Of a stretch of DNA of 64,000 bases, positions 33,204 through 44,141 are shown in pieces; the stretch's first letter is position 1, and every line of letters starts with the position of its first letter. The notes below the pieces were generated by a model. That model had not been told where the DNA came from, made no database searches, and worked only from the letters and a program-made list of their open reading frames with translations. The translations under genes were made by a program, and so were the position numbers. Origin of the DNA: Megalonaias nervosa (Eukaryota > Mollusca > Bivalvia > Unionida > Unionidae). The DNA lies in the NCBI GenBank assembly GCA_016617855.1, contig JAECUM010091496.1, forward strand, positions 1 to 64,000. Reading direction: 5' to 3'.

Positions 33204-34085
33204 TCAATCACTGCGGTAATCATCGGCGATTTCGTCATTGAGGGATCGATAAACATTAATATCCATGATACCACCTGTAGATAATCTCTGACAAATATCA
33301 ACTGTTTCATTAATGATTTCTGGGGAATTATTACCGGCTCGTTTTCCTCCAATGAGGATTTCTAGTAGTTCAACATCGGAAAGGACGTACATTGAGTAAT
33401 AAGACCACTTCCTCGAGTAGGAATGCCACTTCAAGTTGCTCAGGAATCAGGTGATGGTTGTCTCTTTCGTCGAGATCTCTGCTTTCTTGGTGATATAACT
33501 GGCGTTCTAATACCTTTTTTCATTTCATTAACTTTATCAATAAAATCATCATATTCTTTTTTTATATTTTTGACTGATTTGTGAAATATCCTTGTACTCA
33601 CGAAATACTCTCGCAACCCACTCACGTTCTGGAGTGTTATAACACTCTGATTTTAGAAACTGATGCCGCATCTGATATCCCGTCGCAGCGACCTTAACGG
33701 GATTATTAATAACTTCTAAATAACCCTGCTGATTAAAATACCGAGTTTTAATTTCTGGTTTAGACAGATCCTCGACGATATCTTTAACGTCTTGAATTTC
33801 AGCACGTGTTTTATCAGCAGACTCCATAGCTTCTTTAATTTGTTCTGGTAATGCTTCTATAACCTGCTGTGTTGCAGTTGTAGCTTTAGCGGTTTGCTCC
33901 AACGTGGGAAGAAGATCTTTGGTAGCCTTCGTAACCGGTTTAAATAATTGATCTGCACCTTCTGCAAATTCCACCTGAGACTCCTGACTCGCTTGTAAGT
34001 TTTGTTTGACAGAATCACGTACTGAAAGATATTTTTCAATTGCCTCTAGTCGCAGCCGAGCTAGTATAGCTGTGTGAGATTCCAT
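33204..34085 (-). pseudogene. Coiled-coil Polinton protein, duplicated gene copy 1
   Basis: The ATG at 34085 opens a 178-codon frame, a long heptad-rich alpha-helix (AEGADQLFKPVTKATKDLL to AMESADKTRAEIQDVKD), then a folded-looking segment ending ARVFREYKD. Near 33590 the frame shifts and continues as a basic stretch (PRKQRSRRKRQPS). It shifts again near 33430 into LEILIGGKRAGNNSPE and GGIMDINVYRSLNDEIADDY, ending at 33204. The comparison with copy 2 shows that all this was one gene of roughly 290 codons. Function unknown; a structural or minor virion protein is a guess from its place beside the capsid gene. Confidence 0.55.
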
Positions 34086-34127
34086 TACTGATATAATAAT
34101 GATTTAATTAAGCCACACCCAATACTC

Positions 34128-34738
34128 TTAATCATTGTGGTAATCATCGGCGATTTCATCAGTGAGGGATCGATAAACATTAATATCCATGATACCGCCT
34201 GTAAATAATCTCTGACAAATATCAGCTGATTCATTAATGATTTCTGGGGAATTATTTCCAGCTCGTTTTCCGCCAATCAGAATTTCTAATCGTTTCATAT
34301 CGGCAAGGGTGTTATTGTGGTATGGGAGAATAAAACCACTTCCCCTGGTACCAATACAAATACCACTTCCAGTGGCGTCGGGTTCAAAACTTGAACCCTA
34401 CCATTCTTTTTTCTTACCGGTTGTTTGGAGTGGTTGTCAAGTATTTCTCGCATTGGTTGAGGAGCAGTTATTTCACCTGGAAGTTCTCTTAGAATCTTTT
34501 TTGTTTTATTAGTTTTGTCTGCTATTTTTTCAGTTGCTTTAGCAGTTTGCTCTAAAGTGGGAAGAAGACATTTGGTAGCCTCTGTAGCCGGTTTAAATAA
34601 CTATTCTGTTTCATCGGCAAATTCTTCCTGTGTTTGTTGACGTTCTTGTAATTTTTGCTTGACAACAATACGAACAGGGATATATTTTTTAAATGACTCT
34701 AATGGCCGTCGAGCTGCTCTGGCTGTATGAGATTCCAT
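34128..34738 (-). pseudogene. Coiled-coil Polinton protein, duplicated gene copy 2 (internally deleted)
   Basis: A second copy of the preceding gene starts MESHTA at 34738 and keeps the heptad region (LLPTLEQTAKAT) with one in-frame TAG. It lacks roughly 270 bp of the middle and ends in LEILIGGKRAGNNSPE and GGIMDINVYRSLTDEIADDY (34128-34298). Both copies are preceded by the same ATAATGATTTAATTAAG-type upstream sequence. The 63-codon frame listed by translation at 34085-34276 is in the wrong frame. Confidence 0.6.
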
Positions 34739-34773
34739 TATTGGTATAATAATGATTTAATTAAGTCAAACCC

Positions 34774-35025
34774 ACACAGCAGCAGGGAGGGCGACGACAA
34801 AGAACGATTGAGCGCGTGAGTAAACAAAACAGGCCATAAAAAACAAAAACATAAATGTCAAAAAATAAAGTAACATAAATAAGCTAAGCCAAATAGGGAA
34901 GTTTCGGGTCGGTTAGAGATTTTGGTTTTGACGTTATTGACGTTTGTATTGTCGTTTTTGTTGAAAGCTTTAATTTTCAGCGTAATCTCTAATTGAAAAT
35001 TTTGTAGTATTCGCCCTCCCTGCTG
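34774..35025 (-). repeat. Polinton right terminal inverted repeat (252 bp)
   Basis: Inverted partner of 17248-17499 with exactly the same length. The outer tip ends CGCCCTCCCTGCTG at 35025 and the inner end starts ACACAGCAGCAGGGAGGG, so this arm also has inverted ends of its own. Confidence 0.9.
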
Positions 35026-35570
35026 ATAAATTGAATAAATTCATTTACACGTCTAAACATGGCAGCCTTATAATCTTGTGATTTGATCTGTAGATGCATC
35101 ATGATGCCTACTAAACTATTCGTACAAAAGTAGCTCAGCAGGATATTGATTTGATGCTCTTTTAATTTGCAATAAATGATGCATTCATCTGTATTTCTGC
35201 CAGCATAGTTTGTGAACTTCTTTTGTAGTTGCATTATGATAAGTGTTGCACCTCTGAGAAAAAATGTTATATCTGGTTTTTTAAATTATGTTTCCTCCTC
35301 TTTGTTTTAATATCGTTATAATTTTATTTATATACAACAATGCTAATGTTTAATTCATTACCATATTACAAAAGATTCATTAATATTGTGAAGAGTCAAA
35401 ATAATGGTTAGGAAAATTTATACTATATTTTAGTTAATATGTTTGGTCATTATTTTACATATTCCTACATCACCACCTGACCAGGTGTACCGGGCATTTC
35501 TTTAATATGATTTTTCTTCCTGATATTTACATATGTTCCCTTACTTAGACACACAAACACAAACACACAC
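35026..35570. other. Interval between Polinton and solo LTR
   Basis: AT-rich, with no gene or known repeat seen. It ends in a CA-rich stretch that continues beyond the LTR. Confidence 0.5.
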
Positions 35571-36467
35571 TGTTACGTGTAGGCTCGTACAAAAGTTACA
35601 AAAAAAAAGAGTGAAGTCAACAAGCTTTGTAAATTTAACAAAGTAATTTATTTCCCTAGAAAACAAGGTAAAAATATGAAATAGGACTTACGATTTGTGA
35701 ATCTAATCCAAAAATTAATCATAGAATTCAAAAATATAAGTCCCATCACTAAACAATTCTAATTGAATCCAAGTTCGAATCTCGATAAAGTTCCAATACG
35801 GAAGGCGATGACGTCCTCTATAACCTGTTTTGGGCTGATGTGTCAACAGTTCCTTGTTGAGTCACCAAGAATATAATTCCGATTTTAGAATTCCGAATAA
35901 TTTTAGTAAGTGTCTTTGTCCAAGAATTTCGACGAAGAAGAGTATTTTCCAGGGTGAATAAGTTATTTTAATAAAAAAACTCAATTCAAATGGCAACAAC
36001 AGGAATACCTTTCAGCCTCAAGGTATTATTTACAACTGACTCAGAAACACTGAGACTGAAAATTAAACCCAACTAAAAAAAACCCATTTCAGACCCGCAT
36101 GATGGGTCACGTGGTCACTCACTACAAGTTAATTATCACGTAGGCTAGAATAGTCCTAGCTAAGAGTCATTGATTCCCACACCGGAAATGAATTTAAAAA
36201 CAGCTGTTTACAACAGAGATAACACGTGGGCTGAACACGACCTTGGTAATGACCAATCATTTTCACTTAGTGTTTACGAATTCAGAACCAAGCTCAGGAA
36301 CCCGGTCAGCTAAAAATTTTTTAATCAGGCTAATAGAACTGAAGTAAGTTTACTGGGAAAAATGTCAAATCCAGTAAAACTATTATCCTTACAATAAAAT
36401 ATAATGAAACAAAAATAAAATAAAAAGAAATTGAAGACTAACACACAAATAATTTAAGTACACATAC

Positions 36468-36473
<6 letters not shown>
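35571..36473 (-). mobile_element. Solo LTR of the gypsy family, inserted in a CA repeat
   Basis: Starts TGTTACGTGTAGGCTCG and ends ACATACGTAACA, 903 bp. It is nearly the same as the upstream LTR at 25337-26106 in reverse complement. Both sides read CACAC, so a 4-5 bp target duplication is compatible but cannot be proved within a CA repeat. No internal region. Confidence 0.85.

Positions 36474-36508
<35 letters not shown>
36474..36508. repeat. (CA)n microsatellite
   Basis: About 35 bp of CA. Together with the CA-rich text at 35548-35570 it is the target interrupted by the solo LTR. Confidence 0.95.
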
Positions 36509-36511
<3 letters not shown>

Positions 36512-37338
36512 ATTGTATACAAAGAGTATTTCATACAATCCCCAATGTGTTTACAAAGCATGTTTATTTGACGTGAAAGTAAAGAATAATGAAGAAGAAA
36601 TCAAATGAAAGGATGAAAAAGGGTCACTTTTTCCTAAATTCACCACTTTTATTATTCACACTGGCGATATATTTTTCCAGTCTTTTGTACGATGAAGCAC
36701 AATTGTTATAAGTAGGTGAGACTTGGAATTTTTTATGCACGACGAGGTCTGTGTATAACATATTTTGCAAGCAAAATTAGGAAGTTGATAAGATCATCAA
36801 AATGTTTATTTCCTAAATAAAATTTGGGTTGTAAGCATGGATCCATTAAATAAATAATTTCCAAAAATGTTGATCAACTAAACAGTCATATAATAATTGC
36901 TCAGTTTGATCTATTCCCGCCTTACTGAATGTGTAATTGTCATTGTTACTTAATTTAATCTTTTTCACAAACTGGTTTGTTGCAATATTTCTATGTAGAC
37001 ATTGAGAATTAAAGCTAACCAATTTTGTGTCCTTTGTACAAAGTTTAGTCAAACCAAAAGAGTTTGGTCATTCTTTTACACCAACTGCAAACTCTAGCTG
37101 CCTGGACCTCGTTTCATATTTAATGTTTGACATTTGTATCTTGGTTCTTATCAGATCTATATAAATAAATTTATTGTTTGCTCTTACTCTTAAAGTAGTA
37201 AATAAAATTGAAAAGAAATTGCACATTTGGGGATAAAAAAAAACAATAAAATCAGGAGCAAGGATTGTTACAGTTTTGAAGGAGTAAGCCCCCAAAGTAC
37301 CAACCTTCTTCTATTTGATGGAGTTCCTCCTTAAAACA
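36509..37338. other. Noncoding interval
   Basis: No supported gene. Short antisense frames (36846-37052 and 37068-37295) lack motifs. Confidence 0.5.
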
Positions 37339-40300
37339 TGTTACAGATGCTGTGAAAAAGACCGGCAATGTCCGAGATGCAGGAATATAGGTCAGGGGTC
37401 AAAGGAATGCCAGAACCCTCCTGCAAAGCCCTTATGCCAGTGAGGTTCAACAACATAAGAGGAGAAGAGGGGGAAGTAGAAAACAACCAAGTTTCAGAAA
37501 TGGTGGAAAACTTCCTACTGCAGTGTCACACAATATCACACAAACCAGTCCACTGAGCCGGAGAGCATTGTAAGAAGAGAACAAATAAACACTGCCATGG
37601 CAGATCTAGGGATAACTAATTCTCTACAAGAATATTGCAGCCAGGCCTTAAGCCCAGATAAGGAAGAGCTTGTAAAAAAAATACCCGAGTGATGAATGAA
37701 GAACATGTTATTTCAAGTATTCGCTTGGGTGAACAAACATATAACATACAAGCCCAGAGCCGTTTAGGGTAGAAGAGCCAAATGAAGAAGAGAAGGAATC
37801 CATTTCCAGCAAAGAGCTAGAATGAGAAACTTTTAAAGAAAAAAGTCCCCAAAAGGGAAAAATCTCCCTATGGGAGACTCCAACTCAGGACAACGAGAGT
37901 TGGTTACTTTTCCAAAATAAATATTTCCTTCAAAACCTGATAGTTGAAACTGACAGCTCATCCTCCGACGAGGAAAATTGGGAAACAACGACGGAGGGCG
38001 AGGTACCTGCAGAAGAGGGTATAGTGGATTTGATAGGAATATAACCTCTGACATCCATCCCGATCAATAAAGACCGAAAATCGAAAAAGTCCTTTTTAGG
38101 CGAATGGACACGGGGGCAGGGGGAGAAACTCCTCCAGAAGTTATAGGCAAACAGAAAACCCCTACAATGCAAATACCACTCCAAAAGATCACAATCTTTA
38201 GTTACAAAAAGAAAAAAGACCAATAAAACGAGGACGGAATATCAAAGAGAGAAACACAAATGAAACAAATCAAATAGACTCACACCAGACTGACTCAAAT
38301 AGAAGAAATCAATCTGGGACCACTGACTCAGACGAGTATAATCAAATAGACAAACTACACAGCGACACGGATCAAACGGATATTAATACGGATACAAACA
38401 GAAACGAAATTAGAACAGACGGGATTATGGAATCAGGAGAGATAAGGACAGACAGTTCGGATAGGACGGGAACGGATGACGCAAATGAAACAAACGATAA
38501 AACAAACAAAAATGCTTTGGCCGGAAGCGGCCGGGCAAAAAGTAGAACAAGAATAAACTTCCAATAAATCTTTAAAACTTTCAGAAATTTCAATATGAAA
38601 TTAGAAATATGATCTGGAGGAAAAAAATGGAGTGATCGAAATGGGTAACTAGTATTAAAACAAATGGGATAAATGAGGATAAGATAGAGAGCATAAACAG
38701 GAGACTTTTGAAATTGTGATGTTACAAGAAACGCATAAGATGACCAATGAAATGAAAGCGAAAATATAAGTAAAGATGAACTTAATACTGATAGTAAATG
38801 ATCAGGGAGAGAGCATTGCAGGAGTAGCAATAATCATAAAAATACTAGAGATATATCATAGTCCAACTTCAAGTAGGAAAGTTTATTTAAACGCCATCAA
38901 CTCCGCATAAAAGTAAAAGACTGGCACATCCTAAATGTATATTTCCAGGAACACAATTGGACAACGAAAATGGTGTTCTCTGATTAATTTACGAACATAA
39001 GACTTAACTATGCTAGATTTCTTTATGGGAGGAGACTACAGTTAGAAAACATTGAACAGCAAATGATTGGCTACTTAGAGAAAATATGAAAAATCTTCTG
39101 AAGAAAAATAAATTACATGACTCATATAGGAAGCTAACTGTTGTGAGAAAAGAATACACTTTTGAATACGCAAGAAATCAGGCTAGTGGGTTAAAAAAAG
39201 TATGTCTCGATCTGGGAAACAGGAAATATACGGTAATGCGCCATTAGCAAAAGCAAAGTATTAGACCAAAGAAATTTGGGTGGGGGGTGACCAGTGGAAA
39301 ATACGTATTAAAATTTTAACTGAAAAGGAATAGGAACTTTTGATAAAACCAGAATATTGTCCAAGAATGGGATGGATTCAAGCAGAGAGTATGAAACAAA
39401 CGTTGAAATTATGATTAGGAAAGAAAAGATCGAAAAGGAAAAATGAATTAAAAAGTATTATAGAAAAACCAGAGAGGAGAGAAGAGGGAAAATATGAACT
39501 AAATAAGCGTTGAAACGAACATTTAGATTAACATGGGAGGAAGATCCGTGGAGGGAAATGCACTGAACTTTACAAAAAGGATTGGGGGTTTATGCAGAAG
39601 GGAAGAACTCAGAAGAGGGGAGGAATTTAGACAATATAATGGAAGGGAGCAATATGTACACAGGAAAAAAAAATAGAACTTAAATAACGTAAAGAAATAT
39701 TATAAAGATTTATACTCCTCATAGAAAATTGAAACAGAGGAGATATTTACTTATGAAGGGGGTTGAGTGTGAGAACATAGCAGAACAGAAAGAACAATGT
39801 GAGGAATTCATAATGGGCATAGAGATAGAAAACAAACAAACAATAACCTCTCTGGCCAAAGGAAAATCACCAGGGACAGAGGGATTAACATCTAAATTTT
39901 ACCAAATATTCAGTAAAGAACTAACACCTATCATGGAATCCATATTCAATAATATCTTCTGGAAATATAAAATGATAAAAACGATGAAAGAAGGGTTAAT
40001 ATCAATACCGAACAAGGGAAAGGGAGATAGAGAAATGTTAAAATGCTGGAGACAAATCTCCCTGTTAAACGCAGACTACAAAAGTCTTAGTATAATCTTA
40101 TCAAATAGGATAAAAAAAAAATAGCATGACTATGATAATAAACGCTAAAAAAAAGCTGTAGGGGAAAGGGAGAGACATACAAAACGACATTTTGAATATA
40201 CAGACAACGATAGATTACGTTACAATAACTGGTTAAAAAGGCGCAATGGTACTTTTTGACCAGGAAAAAGCCTTTGGCAGATTAGAACATATCTATATAA

Positions 40301-41720
40301 AACAGGTATTGGAGAAAATCGGTTTCGGAAATAATGTTCGAAATTGGATAAAAATCCTGTACAACGAAATGTTCTTAATAGTACGGGCAAACGGAGCGGT
40401 GACGGAGAGATTTGAGATCCAAAGGTTAGAGGCAAGGATAACCACTGTCCGTGCTATTATATGTAATAGGAATAGAAATTCTAAGTCACAAAATAAGAAA
40501 CAACCTAAAGATTTCAGTTATCTCATACCAAACTTAAAACATGATTTAAAAATGGTCCAACATACTGATGACTGCACTAATATATTACTGGCGCAAATTT
40601 CTTTAAATATCCACAAAAGGAATTTGAGGAATTCGTCAAGGCCTCAGGTTCTATGATGAATCATGAGCAAAAAGAAATCCTGCAAATAGGAAACTGGAGG
40701 GGGAATGCCCCCATCTTATTAAAGACAAGATCAAGGTCCTGGGAATAACCTTTGGGCAAAAGGTTGTCTCAGAAACCCTCAAATACATGGATAAAAAGAT
40801 AAAAGAAAACATAGACATCTACGTTCTTAAGCCACTCAGCACAATGGAGCGTGCCCAAGTGGCAAAAACATATGTACAGTAATATCAACTATATAATGAA
40901 ATCAATTGATATTGAATACAAACAACTCGACGATATAGATAAGCTACTGCCTATGGAATGGGAAACTGCACTATTTGCCAAGGGAATAGTTATATAAAGG
41001 AAAATAAAGCAGGAGGGATAAATATTTCAAACCCATGTATAATAAACATTACGAACATAATAAATCGGACAAAAGAAACTAAAAGCCAACCAAAATCTTG
41101 CATGGGAAGCTCTATATGTTTATTGGTTTGGTTTCCCTTTGAGGAACAAACCAGAAATCTATAGAAAAAACACACTGGTAAAGCAATTAGAGGTACCGAA
41201 AATATACAGATACATAAAAACACTAATACTGAATGATAGGGATAAACCTAAATTGTGGGAAGTAGAAGAAAGGGATACGTATGAATGGAATAAAAAGGAA
41301 ACAACAAAACATGTACTTATTAAGGTCAAGCAGAGGAAGAGGCGAATTAGATAGGCAGAAATGTAGAAAATATGGGCAGAGGTGAAATCATGAAAAGACA
41401 AAGCATGCTTCTAAAATATTTACACGATGTGTGGCTCACTGAAGAAGTGGCGTTGCATCGCCACGTGATAAGAGTAATCTCTAAGTGTCTACAATGCAAA
41501 AGAGACAAATATGTTATCGCACAGTGCGAAGCAAATAGAAATTAAAGGGATAACCTAATAAATCTAATAAACCAGAAATGAAGATAACGAGATGGTAATA
41601 TTTTATATCCAGATGGAATATTGGATTACAAAATAATTCAGAACGCCATTGAATACATAGTCAAAACAATGCTAAAATGCGGACAAGTAAATAGAATAAA
41701 GAGGTAAATTTTACTCAGAA
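37339..41720 (+). mobile_element. Decayed L1/Tx1-like LINE
   Basis: In order on the plus strand: a Cys-rich zinc-knuckle region of ORF1 (37339-37443, with CPRCRNIG), an endonuclease motif MLQETH (38719-38736) of the APE type, and reverse transcriptase blocks. The frame at 39729-40124 has LAKGKSPGTEGLTSKFYQ and WRQISLLNADYKSLS. The frame at 40246-40656 has FDQEKAFGRLEH and GFGNNVRNWIKILY. Frameshifts and stops occur throughout. Long antisense frames over 37.8-38.8 kb are shadows. The 3' boundary is uncertain; GC-rich text with GGGGGTGATATCAGCC at 41740-41880 may be its tail. Confidence 0.75.
39729..40656 (+). pseudogene. Reverse transcriptase core of the L1/Tx1-like LINE
   Basis: Two frames separated by stops hold RT blocks 0-4 of non-LTR retrotransposons. 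The FADD block is degraded: near 40560 the frame reads HTDDCTNIL where a Y/F-A-D-D box is expected. An otherwise typical fragment with no chance of activity. Confidence 0.75.
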
Positions 41721-43329
41721 ATCATAACTGTCCTCCCAAATCCCTTAGGGGATATCACCATTGTGGGAGATGGGCTCCAGCACACCGCCACGCCTAGGGG
41801 GTGATATCAGCCTGTGCGAGAGCTGGATGCTCCTCTCTCACATGTCCCAGGCCCTGCAGGCTTTTCGCAGGAAGCAAAAGGTATCTACCTTTTAAGAACT
41901 ACGAATTTCTAACTTCATTGTACAAAAAAGGGAAACCCACCAACAAATAACATTACTTTTAACAAACACTTTTAGGTACATAAAGTAGTACAGACGGGAA
42001 CAGGGGACCTGCCCGCCAGAAGAAGTATTGAGCGTAGATACCACAGGGATATTTCACATGGCGCTACGTGAAATGGACAGTCCTGTGGAGGAGCCCAAGA
42101 AAACTGACGAACAGAACATGACGGCTCAAAAAAAGAAGACGAAGGGGAGACAAATGCACTAATAACCAAACAGAATGGTTTCCCTAAAACTATAATGGCA
42201 GACACACAAACACAAACAGACAAAAAATAGGAAATTGGTTTTCCCATTATATTTCCTATATTTGCTTCTTTGGCCCTTCTCTATAGACTAAGCTTTTCCT
42301 TGACGAATACTAATAAAGATGTTAACCTGCATAAAAACAATAATTTAGAAGACTAAAAAATAGCACTAGGCGACACAAGGCTGTGTTCATATATACAGGG
42401 CAGCATGATAAATGAGACAAAAAGGAAGTGCAGCTCTTTATATAGGGCTAGGCCTAGCACCCTCCTCCAAGTCCGCGTAAGCCATGGATATGAGAGAAGG
42501 AAGACACTCACGCCATGCAAACACACAATGACACAAAGATAGGCTTTTTCAGCTAGGTTTTTTATTTTTGGAAGAGCTTACACGAATCTGTCATATATAA
42601 AAATACAAAAAAGAGCTAAAACCAAAAGGAAAATACATGAAACAGCGTGTAAGACAAAAGACAATCAAATTCCTTTTTTTGCATTTAAACATTTACCAGA
42701 AGACAACTTATAAAGAGCAGATTTGACATAAATGAGGTCCTTACAATTCAACAAAAGCAAACACACAGTATAGCATGAACACATAGCAAACACAGGACAG
42801 TAGGAGGACTCTGGCAAAGATCACAAAAGGGAACGGGGGAAGGAAACCGGCCCTAGACATACGTCTTTGGCAGGAAGTACGACCCCCACAAATCTTAATA
42901 TAAAATGGAACATCGAGGAACCAGACCGGGTACCTCGACAAGTACCAGCAAAGTAGATCAACCCTTAATTCAAAAACAAATCTGACTAAATTTTTGCTTC
43001 AAAGTTCTATTTGATTTTTTTTTTACCGAAATACAACACTACACACCTTTAGTGGCCACACCTACACATAAAAACCTTTAAAAATTTTGGCAGCATGGGG
43101 GTGACACCTCAATGGTTACCAGCTAACATAGCTGGGAGCTAGAGAGAGGCCTACAAATAAAGCTCTTACCCCAAGAAGCGAAGTGTTTTCAAGTGTTACA
43201 TGGAAACTATTTCCACGTTGAAAAAACTTTTAATTTTCTCTTTTCACTTTACTGTCAACCTTCAGATAAGGGCAAAAAGTATGTGTTGTTTGTATTATTT
43301 CATGAAAACTTAATCGAGATCTTTGCGCA
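41721..43329. other. Interval between LINE remnants
   Basis: Contains a GC-rich 41730-41890 block and AT-rich noncoding DNA. No coding exon or RNA gene is supported; frames at 41972-42247 and 42741-42941 lack motifs. Confidence 0.4.
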
Positions 43330-44141
43330 TCAAAGAGGTGTTTAATAGGTACAACACTGTTCTCCAGCTTGTATATGATTTAAAATTGTCTATAGTTAGT
43401 AAATCAAGACTATCTTGTGACAAGTATTCCTGAACAGTCAATGGTTCATTTTCCAGTGTGCTAAGGCATAGATAACATCACGCCAAAAGATATTTTTAAT
43501 TGTTTTAGAAATTTCTTTCAATTAGGTTTTTGCTAATTTAACAACTGTATACCTCGAAATTTTCCAAATATTTGTTCAAAAACCAGTTTTTGCCACAGAC
43601 CATCTTCATTCAGTAGTAGGCGTCCAATCCAGGAAAGTTTTATATAACACATAAATGAGTGCAAGTGAATTATATTTAATCCCTTTTCTTTAATGTAAAC
43701 TATAAAAGTATCTCATTTTACCCTATTGGTTTTGTTACACCAAATGAACTTGAAAAATAAAGTATTTAGTTCATTTTCTATGAGGTAAATGAACTTGAAA
43801 AATAAAGTATTTAGTTCATTTTCTATGAGGTGGAGTAATTGGTAGAGCAGCAAAAAGATCAATAAATTTGCGAAAAATCAAGGATTTTATGAAAGTAATT
43901 TTTCCAAAGAGGGAGAAATTTCTACTGCTCCACCAACCAAGCAATTTCTTCATTTTCTTCCATTCCAAATAGCTTTTGATTTCAAAACATTACTGTGCAG
44001 ACCTGATACCGAGGCAAAGTCGTTTAAAATCTGCATTGTTGTCTCCAGGGACAAAGAAGAGTCGTCTCGTAATAAAAAGGCATCGTCAAGACATTGGTTT
44101 TCCCCGTGAAAAGTTCTGGTTTGCCTGATTGTCGTCGTCAT
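43330..44141 (-). pseudogene. Second LINE fragment, RT C-terminal part
   Basis: The minus frame 43950-44141 reads LDDAFLLRDDSSLSLE and ILNDFASVSGLHSN, the region around and after the (Y)ADD box of LINE reverse transcriptases, with L in place of YA. Decayed text (WWSSRNFSLFGKITFIKSL, then FIWCNKTNRV-like) continues toward 43330. It is a different copy from the plus-strand LINE. Confidence 0.65.
43742..43831. repeat. 45-bp exact tandem duplication
   Basis: The unit AAATGAACTTGAAAAATAAA (first 20 bases) starts at 43742 and again at 43787 and continues identically for 45 bp. It sits within the minus-strand LINE fragment and keeps a multiple of three, so it is a recent local duplication. Confidence 0.95.

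Larger units (their letters stand above)
17248..35025. mobile_element. Polinton/Maverick DNA transposon, degraded, with nested gypsy
   Basis: A 17.8-kb span bounded by 252-bp inverted repeats encodes the Polinton hallmark set: packaging ATPase, retroviral-type integrase, protein-primed family B DNA polymerase and major capsid protein. Extras are a phospholipase A2-like domain, an SF1 helicase joined to the polymerase, and HNH nuclease remnants. About 6.1 kb of it is a gypsy insertion (25337-31484), leaving roughly 11.6 kb of Polinton sequence. Possible flanks TAAATG (17240-17245) and TAAATT (35027-35032) could be an eroded 6-bp target duplication, although the exact ends are uncertain by 1-2 bases. 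A maturation protease and a penton protein were not found. Stops and frameshifts in every large gene show that it is inactive. Confidence 0.9.

Noticed and set aside
34085..34276. 63-codon frame as the real product of the duplicated gene
   Set aside because: Comparison with the first copy shows that the conserved residues lie in a different frame (34128-34298).
37833..38830. Three overlapping antisense frames (up to 152 codons)
   Set aside because: Shadows of the A-rich LINE coding strand; Ser/Phe/Leu-rich composition without motifs.
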